The notes under the pieces are model-generated. The model worked only from the letters and a program-made list of their open reading frames with translations. It did not search any database and was not told the DNA's origin. Positions 38,301-47,940 of a stretch of 64,000 bases of DNA are shown here, one piece after another (positions within the stretch are counted from its first letter, which is position 1; the number at the start of each line of letters is the position of its first letter). Location: assembly GCF_018991925.1 (NCBI RefSeq), contig NW_024725489.1:6138726-6202725 (forward strand), given 5' to 3'. The position numbers and the translations under genes were made by a program. The stretch comes from Homarus americanus (lineage: Eukaryota > Arthropoda > Malacostraca > Decapoda > Nephropidae).

Positions 38301-41300
38301 TTATTTAACGTCATATCTCCCATTGTTCTAAATAGTGCAGAACCAACTGCCCCAGGGGCCCTACGGGGTCAGCACTCCCTGGAGCCCTCCCATTTGCCCT
38401 AACAGGTGCGGCGCTCGCAGGGGCATTCCCAGGGGCAACAGCGCACCCAGCGGCCCTTCCACGGGCAGTGGCTTCCCCAAGGGCCCAACTTAGGGTTGCC
38501 GGCGCTCCCCGGGCCCCTCTCAGGGGCAACGGCGCCCCCAGGGGTCCCTGTCAGGGGCTGTGGTATCCTCAGGGCCTCTTCCAGAGGCTCTGGCGTCCCC
38601 AGGGCCCTCCTAGGGGCGGCGGCGCTCCCTGGGACATTCCCAAGAGCAGCGGGTCGTCTGGGGCTCTCCTTAGGGGTGGATATGCTCTCCTGGACCCTCT
38701 CAGGGGCAGCGACGCCCCAAGGGACCCATGACATGGGCTGTGACGTCCCAAGCGGCCCTATTAAGGGCAATGGCGCCCAGGGGTCCTTCCAGGGGCGTGG
38801 ACGCTCCCAAGGGACCTCCCAGATGCTGAGGTGGTACTAGGAGCCCTCACAAGGGTGGCGGCGCCTTTAGGAGCCCTACCACAGGAGGCGGGTTCTCCTT
38901 AGGGGTGGCGGCGATCCCAGGGACCCTGCCAGGGGCAGTGGCGCCCCCAATGTCCCACCATTGGCCGGCGAACCTGCAAGGACCCTCCCAGGGGTGGTGG
39001 TGGCCCCACGAGCCTTCCAGGGGCGACGCGCACCCGGGGGCCTTACCAGGGACGGCAGCACCCCCATGGGCCCTCTCTATGGGTGGCAACGTCCCTAGAG
39101 GCCCTTTTCAAGGCCGGCGGTGCCTCCAAAGACCCTCCCAAGGGCAGTCGTGACCCCAAGGGCCCTGCCAGGGGCGGCGACGCTCCCAGGAGCCCTGCCT
39201 GGGGCGGCATCGCCTGCAAGGGCACTTTCAGGGAAGGTGGAGCCCCAATAGGCCCTGCCAGAGGCTGTAGCACTCCCAAGGCCTCTTCCAGGGGCTGTGG
39301 CGCCCCCAGGTCTCTCTCAGGAGCAGCGGCGCCCTCAAGGGCCCTCCCAAAAGCGGCGGATCCCTTAGGGGCCCTACCATTAGCTGTGGCACCCCCAGGA
39401 CCTCTTCCAGGAACTGTGGAGTCCCCCGTGCCCTCCCAAGGGCGGCGGCGCCCCCTGGGGCCCTCCCACGGTTGGTGGGGCTCCCAGGGGCCCTCCCAGA
39501 GGCGGCGGCGATCCCAGGGGCCCTATTAGAGGCGGCCCCTCGCAGGATCCCTTTTGCTTCCTTGGTTGTGGTGTCGTACATATTGCGTACGAACAGCAAT
39601 CCCTTACTTAACTGTGATTGGTGGACTAAAATGTAAATCCACCAAATAACAGCCAATAGGAGAACAGAGCAGTCAGTCAGCACAACACCCCAACTTATGT
39701 TTTCCTGTTCGATATTTATTCTCCTTCACATTGTTCATGAGGAAGATGATACTGGAAATGTTGGGCTGTGTATTTATTTAACGCCATATCTCCCATTGTT
39801 CTAAATAGTGCAGAACCAACTGCCCCAGGTCTACGGGCGTCAGGCAGCACTCCTGGAGCCCTCCCATTTGCCCTAACAGGTGCGGGCGCGCAGGGGCATT
39901 CCCAGGGGCAACAGCGCACCCAGCGGCCCTTCCAGGGGCAGTGGCTTCCCCAAGGGCCCAACTTAGGGGTGCCGGCGCTCCCCGGGGCCCTCTCAGGGGC
40001 AACGGCGGCCACAGGTGTCCCTGTCAGGGGCTGTGGTATCTCAGGGCCTATTCCAGAGGGTCTGGCGTCCGCAGGGTCCTCCTAGGCGCGGCGGCGCCCC
40101 GTGGGGCCCTCCCAAGGGCAGCAGGGCCCCTGGGGCTCTCCTTTGGGTGGAGAAGCTCCTGGACCTTCTCTCAAGGGCAGCGACGCCCCAAGGGGCCCTT
40201 GACATGGGCTGTGACGTCTCAAGGGGCCCTATTAGGGCGATGGCGCCCCAGGAATCTTCCAAGGGGCGTGGACGCTCCCAAGGGACCTCCCAGATGCTGA
40301 GGCGGTACTAGGAGCCCTCACAAGGGTGGCGGCGTCTTTAGGAGCCCTACCACGGGAGGCGGGTCCTCCTTAGGGGTGGCGGCAATCCCAGGGACCCTGC
40401 CAGGGGCAGTGGCCCCCCCCCAGGGGCCATCCCACGGGTGGGGGCGCCCCCAAAGTCCCACCATTGGCCGGCGAACCTGCAAAGACCCTCCCAGGGGTGG
40501 TGGTGGCCCCACGAGCCTTCCAGGGGCGACGGCGCACCCGGGGCCTTACCAGGGACGGCAGCACCCCCATGGGCCCTCTCTATGGGTGGCAACGTCCCTA
40601 GAAGCCCTTTTCAAGGCCGGCGGTGCCTCCAAAGACCCTCCCAAGAGCAGTCGTGACCCCAAGGGCCCTGCCAGGGGCGGCGACGCTCCCAAGAGCCCTG
40701 CCTGGGGCGGCATCGCCTGCAAGGGCACTTTCAGGGAAGGTGGAGCCCCAATAGGACCTGCCAGAGGCCTCTTCCAGGGGCTGTGGCACCCCCAGGTCTC
40801 TCTCAGGAGCAGCGGCGCCCTCAAGGGCCCTCCCAAAAGCGGCGGATCCCTTAGGGGCCCTACCATTAGCTGTGGCACCCCCCAGGACCTCTTCCAGGAA
40901 CTGTGGAGTCCCCCGTGCCCTCCCAAGGGCGGCGGCGCCCCCTGGGGCCCTCCCACGGTTGGTGGGGCTCCCAGGGGCCCTCCCAGAGGCAGCGGCGATC
41001 CCAGGGGCCCTATTAGAGGCGGCCCCTCACAGGATTCCTTTTGCTTCCTTGGTTGTGGTGTCGTACATATTGCGTACGAACAGCAATCCCTTACTTAACT
41101 GTGATTGGTGGACTAAAATGTAAATCCACCAAATAACAGCCAATAGGAGAACAGAGCAGTCAGTCAGCACAACACCCCAACTTATGTTTTCCTGTTCGAT
41201 ATTTATTCTCCTTCACATTGTTCATGAGGAAGATGATACTGGAAATGTTGTGGGCGGTGTATTTATTTAACGTCATATCTCCCATTATTCTAAATAGTGC

Positions 41301-42780
41301 AGAACCAACTGCCCCAGGGGCCCTACGGGGTCAGCACTCCCTGGAGCCCTCCCATTTGCCCTAACAGGTGCGGCGCTCGCAAGGGCATTCCCAGGGGCAA
41401 CAGCGCACCCAGCGGCCCTTCCAGGGGCAGTGGCTTCCCCAAGGGCCCAACTTAGGGGTGCCGGCGCTCCCCGGGGCCCTCTCAGGGGCAACGGCGGCCA
41501 CAGGTGTCCCTGTCAGGGGCTGTGGTATCCTCAGGGCATATTCCAGAGGGTCTGGCGTCCGCAGGGTCGTCCTAGGCGCGGCGGCGCCCCGTGGGGCCCT
41601 CCCAAGGGCAGCAGGGCCCCTGGGGCTCTCCTTTGGGGTGGAGAAGCTCTCCTGGACCCTCTCAAGGGCAGCGACGCCCCAAGGGGCCCATGACAAGGGC
41701 TGTGACGTCTCAAGGGGCCCTATTAGGGCGATGGCGCCCCAGGAGTCTTCCAAGGGGCGTGGACGCTCCCAAGGGACCTCCCAGATGCTGAGGCGGTACT
41801 AGGAGCCCTCACAAGGGTGGCGGCGTCTTTAGGGGCCCTACCACGGGAGGCGGGTCCTCCTTAGGGGTGGCGGCAATCCCAGGGACCCTGCCAGGGGCAG
41901 TGGCTCCCCCCCAGGGGCCATCCCACGGGTGGGGGCGCCCCCAAAGTCCCACCATTGGCCGGCGAACCTGCAAGGACCCTCCCAGGGGTGGTGGTGGCCC
42001 CACGAGCCTTCCAGGGGCGACGGCGCACCCGGGGGCCTTACCAGGGACGGCAGCACCCCCATGGGCCCTCTCTATGGGTGGCAACGTCCCTAGAGGCCCT
42101 TTTCAAGGCCGGCGGTGCCTCCAAAGACCCTCCCAAGGGCAGTCGTGACCCCATGGGCCCTGCCATGGGCGGCGACGCTCCCAGGAGCCCTGCCTGGGGC
42201 GGCATCGCCTGCAAGGGCACTTTCAGGGAAGGTGGAGCCCCAATAGGCCCTGCCAGAGGCTGTAGCACTCCCAAGGCCTCTTCCAGGGGCTGTGGCGCCC
42301 CCAGGTCTCTCTCAGGAGCAGCGGCGCCCTCAAGGGCCCTCCCAAAAGCGGCGGATCCCTTAGGGGCCCTACCATTAGCTGTGGCACCCCCAGGACCTCT
42401 TCCAGGAACTGTGGAGTCCCCCGTGCCCTCCCAAGGGCGGCGGCGCCCCCTGGGGCCCTCCCACGGTTGGTGGGGCTCCCAGGGGCCCTCCCAGAGGCGG
42501 CGGCGATCCCAGGGGCCCTATTAGAGGCGGCCCCTCGCAGGATCCCTTTTGCTTCCTTGGTTGTGGTGTCGTACATATTGCGTCCGAACAGCAATCCCTT
42601 ACTTAACTGTGATTGGTGGACTAAAATGTAAATCCACCAAATAACAGCCAATAGGAGAACAGAGCAGTCAGTCAGCATAACACCCCAACTTATGTTTTCC
42701 TGTTCGATATTTATTCTCCTTCACATTGTTCATGAGGAAGATGATACTGGAAATGTTGTGGGCGGTGTATTTATTTAACG

Positions 42781-44005
42781 TCATATCTCCCATTGTTCTA
42801 AATAGTGCAGAACCAACTGCCCCAGGGGCCCTACGGGGTCAGCGTTCCCTGGAGCCCTCCCATTTGCCCTAACAGGTGCGACGCTCGCAAGGGCATTCCC
42901 AGGGGCAACAGAGCACCCAGCGGCCCTTCCACGGGCAGTGGCTTCCCCAAGGGCCCAACTTAGGGTTGCCGGCGCTCCCCGGGCCCCTCTCAGGGGCAAC
43001 GGCGCCCCCAGGGGTCCCTGTCAGGGGCTGTGGTATCCTCAGGGCCTCTTCCAGAGGCTCTGGCGTCCCCAGGGCCCTCCTAGGGGCGGCGGCGCTCCCT
43101 GGGACATTCCCAAGAGCAGCGGGTCGTCTGGGGCTCTCCTTAGAGGTGGATATGCTCTCCTGGACCCTCTCAGGGGCAGCGACGCCCCAAGGGACCCATG
43201 ACATGGGCTGTGACGTCCCAAGCGGCCCTATTAAGGGCAATGGCGCCCAGGGGTCCTTCCAGGGGCGTGGACGCTCCCAAGGGACCTCCCAGATGCTGAG
43301 GTGGTACTAGGAGCCCTCACAAGGGTGGCGGCGCCTTTAGGAGCCCTACCACAGGAGGCGGGTTCTCCTTAGGGGTGGCGGCGATCCCAGGGACCCTGCC
43401 AGGGGCAGTGGCGCCCCCAATGTCCCACCATTGGCCGGCGAACCTGCAAGGACCCTCCCAGGGGTGGTGGTGGCCCCACGAGCCTTCCAGGGGCGACGGC
43501 GCACCCGGGGGCCTTACCAGGGACGGCAGCACCCCCATGGGCCCTCTCTATGGGTGGCAACGTCCCTAGAGGCCCTTTTCGAGGCCGGCGGTGCCTCCAA
43601 AGACCCTCCCAAGGGCAGTCGTGACCCCAAGGGCCCTGCCAGGGGCGGCGACGCTCCCAGGAGCCCTGCCTGGGGCGGCATCGCCTGCAAGGGCACTTTC
43701 AGGGAAGGTGGAGCTCCAATAGGCCCTGCCAGAGGCTGTAGCACTCCCAAGGCCTCTTCCAGGGGCTGTGGCGCCCCCAGGTCTCTCTCAGGAGCAGCGG
43801 CGCCCTCAAGGGCCCTCCCAAAAGCGGCGGATCCCTTAGGGGCCCTACCATTAGCTGTGGCACCCCCCAGGACCTCTTCCACGAACTGTGGAGTCCCCCG
43901 TGCCCTCCCAAGGGCGGCGGCGCCCCCTGGGGCCCTCCCACGGTTGGTGGGGCTCCCAGGGGCCCTCCCAGAGGCGGCGGCGATCCCAGGGGCCCTATTA
44001 GAGGC
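42781..44005. repeat. 17th satellite unit, truncated by gap
   Basis: Variant with ggttgccggcg and the short cgcccccaatgtccc form, ending at gaggc just before the core would start. It shows no edge-type decay, so the array probably continues beyond the gap. Confidence 0.85.
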
Positions 44006-44105
44006 NNNNNNNNNNNNNNNNNNNNNNNNNNNNNNNNNNNNNNNNNNNNNNNNNNNNNNNNNNNNNNNNNNNNNNNNNNNNNNNNNNNNNNNNNNNNNNN
44101 NNNNN
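44006..44105. other. Assembly gap, exactly 100 N
   Basis: A second 100-N gap cuts the 17th unit of the satellite array just before its conserved core. The true number of units, and what lies between the array and the sequence at 44106, are unknown. Confidence 1.
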
Positions 44106-44192
44106 ATGAGCAATAGGGGTTGGGTGTAAATGAGACTGCCCAGTATGGGCCAATAGGCCCGCTGCAGTTTCCTCCATTCTTATGTTCTTATG
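44106..44192 (-). repeat. 3' end of an interspersed repeat (LINE/SINE-like)
   Basis: Read on the minus strand, an 8-bp tail (aacataag repeated) precedes aatggaggaaactgcagcgg and cctattggcccatac. From memory this motif is very common in decapod genomic sequences; I could not check that here. The element is cut by the gap. Confidence 0.45.
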
Positions 44193-45113
44193 TTTCAGTA
44201 CATAGTGGTAGCCCTTAGTGTCCCAGGACATAGTGGTAACCCTTAGTGTCCCAGGACATAGTGGTAACCCTTAGTGTCCCAGGACCCTTAGTGTCCCAGG
44301 ATATAGTGGTAACCCTTAGTGTTTCAGCACATAGTGGTAACCCTTAGTGTTTCAGTACATAGTGGTAACCCTTGGTGTCCTAGGACATAGTGGTAACCCT
44401 TAGTGTTTCAGTACATAGTGGTGACCCTTAGTGTCCCAGGACAAAGTGGTAACCCTAAGTGTCCCCAGGACCCTTAGTGTTTCAGTACATAGTGGTGACC
44501 CTTAGTGTCAGGACATAGTGTCCCAGGCAGTTAGTGGTGACCCTTAGTGTCCCAGGACATAGTGGTAACCCTTAGTGTTTCAGTACATAGTGGTAACCCT
44601 TAGTGTCCCAGGACATAGTGGTAATTAGTGTTTCAGTACATAGTGGTGACTACCCTTAGTAGGACATAGTGGTAACCCTAAGTGTCCTAGGACATAGTGG
44701 TAACCCTTAGTGTCCCAGTACATAGTGGTGACCCTTAGTGTCCAGGACATAGTGGTAACCCTTAGTGTTTCAGTACATAGTGGTGACCCTTAGTGTCCAG
44801 GACATAGTGGTAACCCTTAGTGTTTCAGTACATAGTGGTAACCCTTAGTGTCCCAGGACATAGTGGTAACCCTTAGTGTTTCAGTACATAGTGGTGACCC
44901 TTAGTGTCCCAGGACATAGTGGTAACCCTAAGTGTCCTAGGACATAGTGGTAACCCTTAGTGTCCCAGGACATAGTGGTGACCCTTAGTGTCCCAGGACA
45001 TAGTGGTAACCCTTAGTGTTTCAGTACATAGTGGTGACCCTTAGTGTCCCAGGACATAGTGGTATAGTGTTTCAGTACATAGTGGTAACCCTTAGTGTCC
45101 CAGGTCATAGTAG
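44193..45113. repeat. 28-bp minisatellite (~33 units)
   Basis: Units of 28 bp of two kinds: cccttagtgtcccaggacat followed by agtggtaa, and a form with tttcagtacatagtggtgac. The two are intermixed, roughly alternating in places. Several units are shortened. Confidence 0.95.
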
Positions 45114-45500
45114 GTTCTAGGCACTTACATATCAAAGGCCATGTATAACACACTTCAGTTACGGGAATACACGAGGGGCAGCTGGTGTGTGATTCCTGTG
45201 TGTGTGTGTGTGTGTGTGTGTGTACAACTTTACACAACGACTAATTATTGATTCCAACATCTCGTTTATTAACTTGACTCACTGGAATCTCTCTCTACAT
45301 TATAACAATCACACCTCTTCATGCATTTTCCCATTCCTCTCTTTTTCTTTTCATTTCCTTCTTTATCACTCTAGAGGGGGGCTTTACACGCACAGTAACT
45401 GAAAGATACAGGGTATAACTGACAGGCCTGCCTCCTGACGCATTTACACGATTCAGTTAAGACTATAAGTTTTGTCAGGTCGACCCAGAATTCTGAAGAG
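45114..45500. other. No gene recognised; (TG)n at 45197-45222
   Basis: Unique sequence with one TG microsatellite and a C/T-rich stretch (45295-45370). The open frames at 45013-45237 and 45202-45402 arise from the microsatellite and show no domain. Confidence 0.6.
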
Positions 45501-45505
45501 TTAAC

Positions 45506-45805
45506 ATGTCTCCCCTGGACGACGAAACATTAATTGCTTCAGCAATTGTGATTGCAGTTCGAGACAAAGAAAAAAAGATCAGAATGGGTGAAAGAATGGA
45601 TCTCTAAAATGGGTGAACTATCACATACAAATCTATTAAATGAACTAAGATAAGAGCCTGAGGACTGGTTTAAATATATGAGAATGAATTAAACTTCTAA
45701 GCCTAGTTACACCATATATTCAACGCAAAAATACAGTTATGCGTGATGCAACATTGCATTTTTTAGCTACTGGAATATCATATGAAGATCTAAAATTTTC
45801 TAATA
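45506..45805 (+). pseudogene. PIF/Harbinger DDE nuclease, N-terminal fragment
   Basis: Starting at ATG 45506, the frame reads MSPLDDETLIASAIVIAV, then needs a shift near 45572 to read EWVKEWISKMGELSHTNLL, hits an in-frame TAA after NELR and another after MRMN, and shifts again to read RDATLHFLATGISYEDLKFS. This order (WVKEWL..., LLNELR...EDWF.Y.RM, then TLRFLATG.SYEDLKFS) is that of the N-terminal half of PIF/Harbinger nucleases as known from arthropods and fish. The catalytic DDE part is absent. At about 45795-45810 it runs directly into the antisense Myb/MADF-like fragment. Family assignment rests on recalled motifs. It is clearly non-functional. Confidence 0.75.
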
Positions 45806-45938
45806 GTTCATCACAACATTTATTTTTTAGAAGTTTGTTTGAATATTCAGTAAAGTTCGCTCTCCAAAGTGCTGTAAATGACCTATATAGTTCAATGAAT
45901 TCAGTCAAAATTTCCTTTCCTGTCAATTCCAAATTCAT
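45795..45938 (-). pseudogene. Harbinger-associated Myb/MADF-like protein, N-terminal fragment
   Basis: Minus-strand frame from ATG 45938: after MNLELTGKEILTEFIELYRS comes the ALWRANFTEYSNKLLKNKCC and DELL segment. The pattern 'FI.LY.....LW......Y.NK..K....D.L' is that of MADF-type DNA-binding domains that accompany arthropod PIF/Harbinger nucleases. Similarity ends at about 45800; the rest of the open frame is the antisense of the nuclease fragment. The W..LR..Y half of the domain is missing. Together the two fragments look like the outer ends of one element with convergent genes whose middle has been deleted. Confidence 0.65.
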
Positions 45939-46007
45939 TTAAAAAATTATAATAACTTTAAAGCTCTGTGATACGTGTCTTCACACCACAAGAACTTTAC
46001 TCGCACT

Positions 46008-46074
46008 GACGAAATGGTCTGATACTATCAGACCATTTCGTCTAAATGCCTATCAGACTGATAGGCATTTAGAC
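46008..46074. repeat. Two fused perfect 35-bp palindromes
   Basis: First hairpin: stem gacgaaatggtctgata (46008-46024), 1-nt loop, exact reverse complement (46026-46042). Second: stem gtctaaatgcctatcag (46040-46056), 1-nt loop, exact reverse complement (46058-46074). They share the three bases gtc at 46040-46042. Neither stem has a mismatch. No known element end is recognised. Confidence 0.97.
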
Positions 46075-46385
46075 CTTCAGGCCTGCTTTCCGACCATGAG
46101 GCTCCGCCCAAAAATTTCTGTCTGCTAGAAATCCATCCGGCAATCCTAAACGACGTGTCTGTGAAAAAAACAACCCTTTACACTCTCAGTTTCGTCGTTC
46201 AGGCCTAACTGTCTGTTAAAACTATCATGTAAAGCCCTCCCTTTATACCTACATTGCTGAGTAAACTGAGATTCGGATGTTTAATGGTTCAGTATAGGCG
46301 AGTTGAGGCTTCATCCACCGTGAACTTGTCGCACACCGGCCTGCCACGCCTGCCTCAGTCTCTTGTGCTTCTGCTGACTGCAACT
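46075..46385. other. No gene recognised
   Basis: Unique sequence between the fused palindromes and the 23-bp minisatellite. I see no long open frame, RNA gene or element end. Confidence 0.5.
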
Positions 46386-46985
46386 GACTGGTGGGTGCTG
46401 ACTACTGCTGTTTAACCGGTGCTGTTACTGATGGCTGACGAGTGCTGCTAATTGTGGCTGACGAGTGCTGCTATTGATGGCTGACGAATGCTGGTACTGG
46501 TGGCTGACGAGTGCTGCTAGTGATGACTGATGAGTGCTGTTACTGGTGGCTGACGAATGCTGTTACTGGTGGCTGGCGAGTGTTGCTATTGATGGCTGAC
46601 GAGTGCTGTTACTGGTGGCTGACGAGTGCTGCTATTGATGGCTGACGAATGCTGGTACTGGTGGCTGACGAATGCTGTTACTGGTGGCTAACGAATGCTG
46701 TTACTGGTGGCTGGCGAGTGTTGCTATTGATGGCTGACGAGTGCTGTTACTGGTGGCTGACGAGTGCTGTTACTGGTGGCTGACGAGTGCTGTTACTGGT
46801 GGCTGACGAGTGCTGCTATTGATGACTGACGAGTGCTGCTTCTGGTGGCTAACGAATGCTGTTACTGGTGGCTGGCGAGTGTTGCTACGGATGGCTGACG
46901 GGTGTTACTACTGGTGGCTGACGACTGATGGATACTGCTGCTGTTGAAGGGTATCCCTGGCTGACGTATACTGCCGGCTGACAGT
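46386..46985. repeat. 23-bp minisatellite (~21 units)
   Basis: Units of 23 bp around ggtggctgacgagtgctgtt followed by act, with variants gctattgat and aatgctg. The edges are more degenerate. The unit length is not a multiple of three, so no long frame spans it. Confidence 0.95.
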
Positions 46986-47934
46986 TAAAGGTCCACTGGA
47001 AACTCTATACAAGTATTTCCATAATGCATTTCTGGTGTACTTAGTTTATCTTTGCTATTGTCATCCGTTATGTAAAAGATTGTGTTTACGTAAATGACGA
47101 CATAGGTTGTAAACACTACAGAGGTCAGTGGGTGTAAGTATCAAGGTGTTTGTCGAGGTCAGTACCGTATGACTGCCTGGTGATCCTACGTTATTATCAC
47201 TTCACCTTAACCTCAGCAAGTTCACCATAAGGCATCAAGAGAACTGAGCCCCCGGTAGCGTGGTGGTCTAAACTCTTCCTGTTGTATCGCAGAACTCTTC
47301 ATATATTGTTGTTTTCTTTATACTACGCCTTTACATCTCCCCAAATCACGAGAGAGGGTCTAAAAAAACTGCAATTAAACAAGCGTAAAACACACAAATC
47401 GAAGCTCTACCTAACAAGTTGAGGTAATTACGTGACGAGAGTTTCAGCGAGACAAATTTTTTCCTCGAGTTGCTCAAAATAATAGTGACGTTAACCCAAG
47501 TTTATATCCAAGTACAGTTAAAGTTGATGACGTGTCTTAACTTCCGATTAAACCCGTGTAGTTTATTTACCTACTGTAGCGAAAAAATTGTAGTCTACGT
47601 GTTTTTTTTTTTATAAAGTTTTGGTATACATTGGTAAGGGGAACACATAAAGTTTTAATACACTTTGAAAATGTGAAATAGGCTTTGGCGTTATGAAATT
47701 CAGTTATCACTAAACTGACTGATTTGACCTGGAATGAACCACTGAGTACTACTGATTTGTTCCAGGTCAAATTAGTTGAGTGCTATTTGTCAACACTTAG
47801 GCGCTTGGATCACGACCTAGTTATTAGTGTATTAGTTAAAATTAATTATTCCTTGCTTCTCTCGTGCTAGTTGTACGTGCACGAATCAGGTGTTTGTCTT
47901 GTTGCAAACCGGGAAACTGGCATAATGAATACAT
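46986..47934. other. No gene recognised; hairpin at 47722-47772
   Basis: Unique AT-rich sequence. A perfect 13-bp stem atttgacctggaa (47722-47734) pairs with 47760-47772 across a 25-nt loop. The open frame 47567-47770 shows no domain. Confidence 0.55.
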
Positions 47935-47940
47935 GTTAAG

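Larger units (their letters stand above)
18030..44005. repeat. GC-rich satellite array, ~1.5-kb units with 30-bp subrepeats
   Basis: Head-to-tail units, taken from the conserved tcatatctcccatt: 19037, 20513, 22020, 23488, 24920, 26397, 27868, 29356, 30863, 32312, 33820, 35331, 36807, 38311, 39784, 41273 and 42781 (the last cut at 44005). Unit lengths are 1432-1511 bp. Each unit has (a) an AT-richer core of about 280 bp that is almost invariant, and (b) about 1.2 kb of degenerate 30-bp subrepeats around aggggcggcggcgctcccag plus gggccctccc, which are CpG-rich and able to form hairpins. A 30-bp period equals ten codons, so Gly/Ala/Pro/Arg-rich frames stay open on both strands; I do not treat them as genes. 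GC-rich satellites with units near 2 kb are known in crabs (Gecarcinus lateralis), but I cannot test relatedness here. Confidence 0.97.

Noticed and set aside
19132..43310. Collagen-like or elastin-like proteins encoded by plus-strand frames of the satellite units
   Set aside because: The 30-bp period keeps several frames open on both strands at once. The Gly-Pro pattern lacks strict G-X-Y, and stops and indels vary freely among units.
18030..44005. Ribosomal DNA intergenic spacer
   Set aside because: No rRNA gene or recognisable rRNA fragment flanks or interrupts the array in this window.
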